The notes under the pieces: generated by a model
The model's database searches: none
What the model was told of the DNA's origin: nothing
What the model saw: the letters and a program-made list of their open reading frames with translations, nothing else
Source: Oscillospiraceae bacterium
Lineage (GTDB): Bacteria; Bacillota; Clostridia; Oscillospirales; Oscillospiraceae
Direction of reading: 5' to 3'
Length of the DNA: 8,850 nt
NCBI GenBank assembly: GCA_902765975.1
Contig: CACXBO010000014.1
Location: forward strand, 1 to 8,850
Translations under genes and position numbers: made by a program
In this document: positions 5,010 through 8,850 of the stretch, piece by piece
Layout: each line of letters starts with the position of its first letter
Position numbering within the stretch: the stretch's first letter is position 1

Positions 5010-5939
5010 ATGAATTCTAAGCTGCTTTTTTACATTCTGAAGAGGGTATTTCTTGCGATTTTGACCGTTTGGGTCGTCATTACCGTAACCTTCTTCGTTA
5101 TGCACGCCGTCCCCGGCGGGCCTTTTATGTCCGAGAAGGCGATAAGCGCCTCTGCTCAAGCTGCATTGGAGGCTAAATACGGGCTCGACAAACCGCTTTT
5201 GGAGCAGTATTTCACCTATCTCAAGGATATCATAACCAAATTTGACTTTGGTCCTTCCCTCAAGCAGAGAGGCAGGATGGTCATAGATATCATCGGAGAC
5301 GGAATGAAGACCTCGGCGAAGCTCGGCATTATTGCAGCAGCTCTCGCAGGTATTTCCGGCATTGTGCTTGGCTCCGTCGCTGCTCTTCGCCGCAACAAGC
5401 TCATCGACAAGGTCATCATGGTTATAACGACCGCCTTCGTGTCCATGCCCTCTTTTATAATGGGGTCGCTCCTTCTCGTGCTTTTTGCCATAACGTGGGC
5501 AATATTGCCTGCAAACGGTGCGACAAGCGGAGGGCTTATCCTTCCGATCGTAACGCTTTCGCTCTATCCGATGGCGTATATCACCCGCCTTACCCGCTCC
5601 TCGATGCTCGACGTGCTTGGTCAGGACTACATACGCACGGCGAAGGCGAAGGGCGTTTCCGGGCCTAAGATCATCTTCGGGCACGCGCTGAAGAACTCCC
5701 TTATACCGGTTATCACCTATTTCGGTCCGATGCTTGCCTATATCGTCACCGGCTCCCTTGTCGTAGAGCGTATTTTTGCCGTGCCCGGTATCGGCCGCGC
5801 CTTTGTAAGCAGCATAACAAACCGCGATTACCCCATGGTCATGGGCACCACCATTGTTCTCGCCGTACTCATCGTGGTTATGAATCTCATAAGCGACATC
5901 CTCTACAAGGTTGTCGATCCGCGCATCAATCTGGAGTAA
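5010..5939 (+). CDS. oppB: Peptide ABC transporter permease, OppB/DppB type
   Basis: Encodes 309 residues, close to the length of characterised OppB proteins. It is one half of the membrane channel of a type I peptide importer. A first membrane helix (about 11-31) is followed by HAVPGGPF (32-39), a family hallmark, then a long extracytoplasmic loop and five further helices. The cytoplasmic EAA loop that docks on the ATPases is RTAKAKGVSGPKIIFGHALKNSLIPV (about 209-234). VVERIFAVPGIGR (251-263) is the usual segment before the last helix. The ATG has AAGGCGG (4996-5002) seven bases upstream. It is the first gene of the run and is followed by oppC after 12 bases. The substrate could be di- or oligopeptides or another solute of the peptide/nickel group; sequence alone does not settle this. 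Confidence 0.95.
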   Translation: MNSKLLFYILKRVFLAILTVWVVITVTFFVMHAVPGGPFMSEKAISASAQAALEAKYGLDKPLLEQYFTYLKDIITKFDFGPSLKQRGRMVIDIIGDGMKTSAKLGIIAAALAGISGIVLGSVAALRRNKLIDKVIMVITTAFVSMPSFIMGSLLLVLFAITWAILPANGATSGGLILPIVTLSLYPMAYITRLTRSSMLDVLGQDYIRTAKAKGVSGPKIIFGHALKNSLIPVITYFGPMLAYIVTGSLVVERIFAVPGIGRAFVSSITNRDYPMVMGTTIVLAVLIVVMNLISDILYKVVDPRINLE

Positions 5940-5951
5940 GGAGGGAAAAAC

Positions 5952-7007
5952 GTGGACAAGAAATTTACCATGCACGTCGATCTGGATTCCTTTATTCCGG
6001 CGACCGGCGAAGAAAAAGAATATATGGTGCAGATGCGCCCCTCCTCCACATTCTTCCGCGACGGAATGAAGCGCCTTCTTAAAAACAAGGTTGCAACCGT
6101 AAGCCTTATTATTATTCTGATAATCACTATTTCATCGCTTATTATCCCCGCCTTCTGGCCGTATTCCTATGAGAACATGCTCGGCGTCAAGCCCGGCAAG
6201 CCCGTAGACGCAAGCTATAACAATCTTGCGCCCTTTGAATACGGAAAGACGGAGCAGGCGCAGATAGAGGCGGGTAAAAAGGTGTTTCCGCACATTTTCG
6301 GAACTGACTCCTCAGGGCGTGACTACTTCATCCGCGTGGTCTACGGAACTCGCATATCTCTCGTGGTCGGCTTCTTTGCCAGCATAATAGTGCTGATAAT
6401 CGGTATGACTATCGGATCTATCGCGGGATATTTCGGAGGCAAGGTCGACCTTATTATAATGCGTATCGTCGATATCATATACTCCCTGCCCGATATGCTC
6501 ATGGTCATACTCCTCGCATCTGTTCTAAAGCTCACTCTCGGCCCTGTGCTTGAGGGCACGGCTCTCGAAAAGATAGGCAGCAACATTATCAGTCTTTTCA
6601 TCGTTTTCGGAGTTCTCTACTGGGTCAGCATGTCCCGCCTTATCCGCGGGCAGATTCTCTCGCTGCGCGAACAGGAATACGTTCTCGCTTCTCAGGCCTC
6701 CGGCGCTAAGGGCGGCTGGATAATCAGAAAGCATCTGCTTCCGAACTGCATTAGCGTAGTCATCATTTCCACCGCACTGCAGATACCGAACGCGATATTC
6801 ACGGAGAGTTACCTCTCCTTCCTCGGCCTCGGAGTCAATGCGCCGATGCCGTCACTCGGTTCTCTCGCATCGGACGCCTTGAACGGCCTGTCCTCCTATC
6901 CCTATCGTATGGTCATCCCCGCTCTGGTCATCTCCCTCATCGTTCTCTCGCTCAATCTTTTCGGCGACGGACTCAGGGATGCATTCGACCCGAAGCTGAG
7001 GAACTGA
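5952..7007 (+). CDS. oppC: Peptide ABC transporter permease, OppC/DppC type
   Basis: Encodes 351 residues, longer than classical OppC/DppC (about 300). The extra length lies in the N-terminal cytoplasmic stretch (about 1-45) and in a loop after the first helix (about 70-118). The second channel subunit, with helices near 49-67, 133-160, 176-195, 211-227, 264-282 and 321-338. FGTDSSGRDYFIRVVYGTR (116-134) is the conserved OppC entry motif and ASQASGAKGGWIIRKHLLPN (246-265) the EAA loop. YLSFLGLGV...PSLGSL follows, as in the family. The start is GTG at 5952, with AAGGAGG (5938-5944) overlapping the oppB stop region seven bases before; the next in-frame ATG at 5970 has no comparable ribosome site. 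Pairs with OppB to form the pore. Confidence 0.95.
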   Translation: MDKKFTMHVDLDSFIPATGEEKEYMVQMRPSSTFFRDGMKRLLKNKVATVSLIIILIITISSLIIPAFWPYSYENMLGVKPGKPVDASYNNLAPFEYGKTEQAQIEAGKKVFPHIFGTDSSGRDYFIRVVYGTRISLVVGFFASIIVLIIGMTIGSIAGYFGGKVDLIIMRIVDIIYSLPDMLMVILLASVLKLTLGPVLEGTALEKIGSNIISLFIVFGVLYWVSMSRLIRGQILSLREQEYVLASQASGAKGGWIIRKHLLPNCISVVIISTALQIPNAIFTESYLSFLGLGVNAPMPSLGSLASDALNGLSSYPYRMVIPALVISLIVLSLNLFGDGLRDAFDPKLRN

Positions 7008-7023
7008 GAAAGGAGTGCAGCAC

Positions 7024-8031
7024 ATGTCTAACGTACCTCTTCTGCAGGTCACAGATCTGCACACCTCCTTCTTTACCCCAGCCGGAGAAGTGAAGGCCGT
7101 AAACGGCGTCTCTTTCTTCCTCGATCACGGAAAGGTTCTCGGTATCGTTGGAGAGAGCGGCTCGGGCAAATCCGTTACCGCATATTCCATAATGCAGATC
7201 CTCGCCTCTACCGGCAAAATAGTCTCAGGCTCTATAAAGCTCGACGGTCAGGAGCTTGTCGGCGCAGGCGAATCGGTCATGAAAACGGTTCGCGGCAACA
7301 AGGTCTCGATCATCTTTCAGGATCCGATGACCTCGCTAAATCCGACCTATACCATCGGTCACCAGCTTATGGAGGCTATTCTTCTCCACACGAACCGCAA
7401 TAAGCAGGAAGCGTGGGACAGAGCCGTTGAAATGCTCCGTCTCGTCAATGTGAACGAGCCGGAAAAGCGTATGAGGCAGTATCCCTTCGAGTTCTCCGGA
7501 GGAATGCGTCAGCGCGTTATGATAGCAATGGCTCTCGCCTGCGAGCCGGATATTCTGATAGCTGACGAGCCGACAACTGCTCTGGACGTTACCATCCAGG
7601 CTCAGATACTGGAGCTTATGAAGTCGCTCCAGGAGGAGCTCGGTATGGCGATAATTATGATAACTCACGATTTGGGCGTTGTCGCCCAGATGTGCGACGA
7701 GGTCATCGTAATGTACGCCGGCTCTATCTGCGAGCAGGGCACGGCAGATGAGATATTCTATAATCCGAAGCACGAATACACAAAGGGGCTTATGCGCTCT
7801 ATTCCGACGGCTGATACCGCCGGAAAAAAGCTCCAGCCCATTACCGGAACGCCTATCGACCTTCTCAATATGCCATCCGGCTGTCCCTTTGCGCCGCGCT
7901 GCGACAGCGCGATGAAGATATGTCTCAAGGAGCGCTGCGAGCGCATGAGAATAAACGATTATCACCTTGCATCCTGCTGGATGAACGTAAAGGACGAACT
8001 TGAAAGAGAGAAAGGCGGTGGGGCGAAATGA
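7024..8031 (+). CDS. oppD: Peptide ABC transporter ATPase, OppD/DppD type
   Basis: Encodes 335 residues. ATPase motifs in order: Walker A GESGSGKS (43-50), Q-loop FQDPMTSLNP (98-107), signature FSGGMRQR (157-164), Walker B DILIADEP (176-183), D-loop ALD (186-188) and H-loop ITHD (213-216). The C-terminal oligopeptide-ABC extension has GCPFAPRCDSAMKIC (286-300), with further Cys at 305 and 318. This cysteine spacing resembles the [4Fe-4S]-binding motif described for DppD of Thermoanaerobacter. The ATG at 7024 is chosen because AGGAG (7011-7015) lies eight bases upstream; the in-frame GTG at 7015 overlaps that site. The stop overlaps the oppF ATG (ATGA, 8028-8031). Works as a heterodimer with OppF on the cytoplasmic face. 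Confidence 0.96.
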   Translation: MSNVPLLQVTDLHTSFFTPAGEVKAVNGVSFFLDHGKVLGIVGESGSGKSVTAYSIMQILASTGKIVSGSIKLDGQELVGAGESVMKTVRGNKVSIIFQDPMTSLNPTYTIGHQLMEAILLHTNRNKQEAWDRAVEMLRLVNVNEPEKRMRQYPFEFSGGMRQRVMIAMALACEPDILIADEPTTALDVTIQAQILELMKSLQEELGMAIIMITHDLGVVAQMCDEVIVMYAGSICEQGTADEIFYNPKHEYTKGLMRSIPTADTAGKKLQPITGTPIDLLNMPSGCPFAPRCDSAMKICLKERCERMRINDYHLASCWMNVKDELEREKGGGAK

Positions 8032-8850
8032 GCGCAGAGGTCGAAAAAAACGAACGCCCCCTCGTAGACGTCCGTCATCTCAAGCAGTATTTCAACATCA
8101 ACGTAGGCTGGCTGCGTACCAAGCCTCTCAAGGCTGTGGACGACGTATCCTTTTCGATCAAGCGAGGCGATACCCTTGGTATGGTCGGCGAGTCCGGCTG
8201 CGGCAAGACCACTGTAGGCCGCTCTCTCCTACACCTCTATGAGCCGACGGGCGGCGAGGTTGAGTTCGACGGCAGGCTGATCAAAACAAAGAGCGATATA
8301 GCGGAGCTCCGCAAGAAAGCAAATATGGTCTTTCAGGATCCCTATTCCTCGCTCAACCCCAGAATGACGGTCTCCGATATCATTGCGGAGCCGCTTGATA
8401 TCCACAATATGTATCAGAACAAGGCTGAGCGCCGTGAGCGCATCCTCGAGCTTATGGAGAAGGTCGGGCTCAACAGCGAGCACGCCTCGCGCTACGCCCA
8501 TGAGTTCTCCGGCGGTCAGCGTCAGCGCATAGGCATAGCCCGCGCGCTTGCGCTTAATCCCTCGTTCATCGTCTGCGACGAGCCTGTATCCGCGCTTGAC
8601 GTTTCGATTCAGGCGCAGGTCATAAATATGTTCGTTGAGCTTCAGGAGCAGATGGGTCTTACCTATCTCTTTATAGCCCACGACATTCTCGTTGTCCGTC
8701 ATATCAGCGACCGCATCGCCGTTATGTATCTCGGCAAGATGGTGGAGCTTGCGGACGCAGAGGTCATCTACGATCAGCCTCTGCACCCATACACCCGCTC
8801 GCTGATGTCCGCCGTTCCTCAGCCGGATCCGAAAATTGCGAGAGCGAACA
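8028..8850 (+). CDS. oppF: Peptide ABC transporter ATPase, OppF/DppF type, C-terminus cut by window edge
   Basis: 274 residues are visible before the right edge; full-length members have about 310-340. Motifs: Walker A GESGCGKT (54-61), Q-loop FQDPYSSLNP (102-111), signature FSGGQRQR (160-167), Walker B SFIVCDEP (179-186), D-loop ALD (189-191) and H-loop IAHD (216-219). LHPYTRSLMSAVPQPDP (252-268) opens the oligopeptide C-terminal region. An insertion typical of OppF (NINVGWLRTKPLKAVDDV, 23-40) precedes the nucleotide domain. It starts inside the oppD stop codon, with AAAGGCGG (8011-8018) ten bases before the ATG, so it is probably translationally coupled to oppD, matching the 1:1 ATPase heterodimer. 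A substrate-binding protein may lie beyond the edge. Confidence 0.95.
   Translation, partial: MSAEVEKNERPLVDVRHLKQYFNINVGWLRTKPLKAVDDVSFSIKRGDTLGMVGESGCGKTTVGRSLLHLYEPTGGEVEFDGRLIKTKSDIAELRKKANMVFQDPYSSLNPRMTVSDIIAEPLDIHNMYQNKAERRERILELMEKVGLNSEHASRYAHEFSGGQRQRIGIARALALNPSFIVCDEPVSALDVSIQAQVINMFVELQEQMGLTYLFIAHDILVVRHISDRIAVMYLGKMVELADAEVIYDQPLHPYTRSLMSAVPQPDPKIARAN

Noticed and set aside
4986..5975. Long open frame on the minus strand opposite oppB
   Set aside because: It is rich in His, Arg, Asp and Gly with no recognisable domain or ribosome site, and lies wholly opposite a clear OppB permease. It is a codon-bias shadow.
7015..7023. Earlier GTG start for oppD
   Set aside because: The GTG at 7015 lies in the ribosome site that serves the ATG at 7024, and the added residues match nothing in the family.

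Overview
The window looks like a chromosomal segment from a Gram-positive anaerobe of the Bacillota, most likely an uncultured clostridial (Oscillospiraceae or Christensenellaceae-like) bacterium. The grounds are strong AGGAGG-type ribosome sites, a DUF348 (YabE-like) gene directly upstream of ksgA/rsmA, a tRNA gene with an encoded CCA end, and TTGACA/TATAAT-type promoters with 17-base spacers. The genus cannot be fixed from the sequence alone.

Left half, all on the minus strand (reading from about 4420 down to 1): a strong promoter drives a short membrane-anchored DUF348 protein and then rsmA (16S rRNA dimethyltransferase), ending in an intrinsic terminator. Just beyond that terminator a second promoter, very similar in sequence to the first, drives an AMP-forming acyl-CoA synthetase. 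Its stop codon overlaps the start codon (ATGA) of a sodium:solute symporter that runs off the left edge. The leader between promoter and synthetase holds a perfect 12-bp palindrome inside a terminator-like stem, a good candidate control site. The simplest reading is a two-gene uptake-and-activation unit: Na+-driven import of an organic acid, followed by its CoA ligation.

Middle (about 4420-5010): a divergent non-coding region. It holds a complete tRNA-Pro(GGG) gene with its own promoter and terminator. This is followed by an unusual mosaic: an inverted copy of the tRNA T-arm, two unrelated hairpins, and then a second, 74-base copy of the tRNA 3' end plus its terminator and the same inverted T-arm box. 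The second copy has no tRNA body. The two terminator copies differ by a compensatory base-pair change.

Right half, plus strand (5010 to the edge): a peptide-type ABC importer operon in the order oppB-oppC-oppD-oppF, with short gaps or a 4-base overlap between genes. OppF is cut by the right edge. No substrate-binding protein is present in the window. A cysteine cluster near the OppD C-terminus matches the iron-sulfur motif reported for some peptide-ABC ATPases.

No CRISPR array, insertion sequence, integrase or phage gene was seen. The strongest candidates for something undescribed are the tRNA-derived repeat mosaic and the palindromic leader of the acyl-CoA synthetase/symporter unit.
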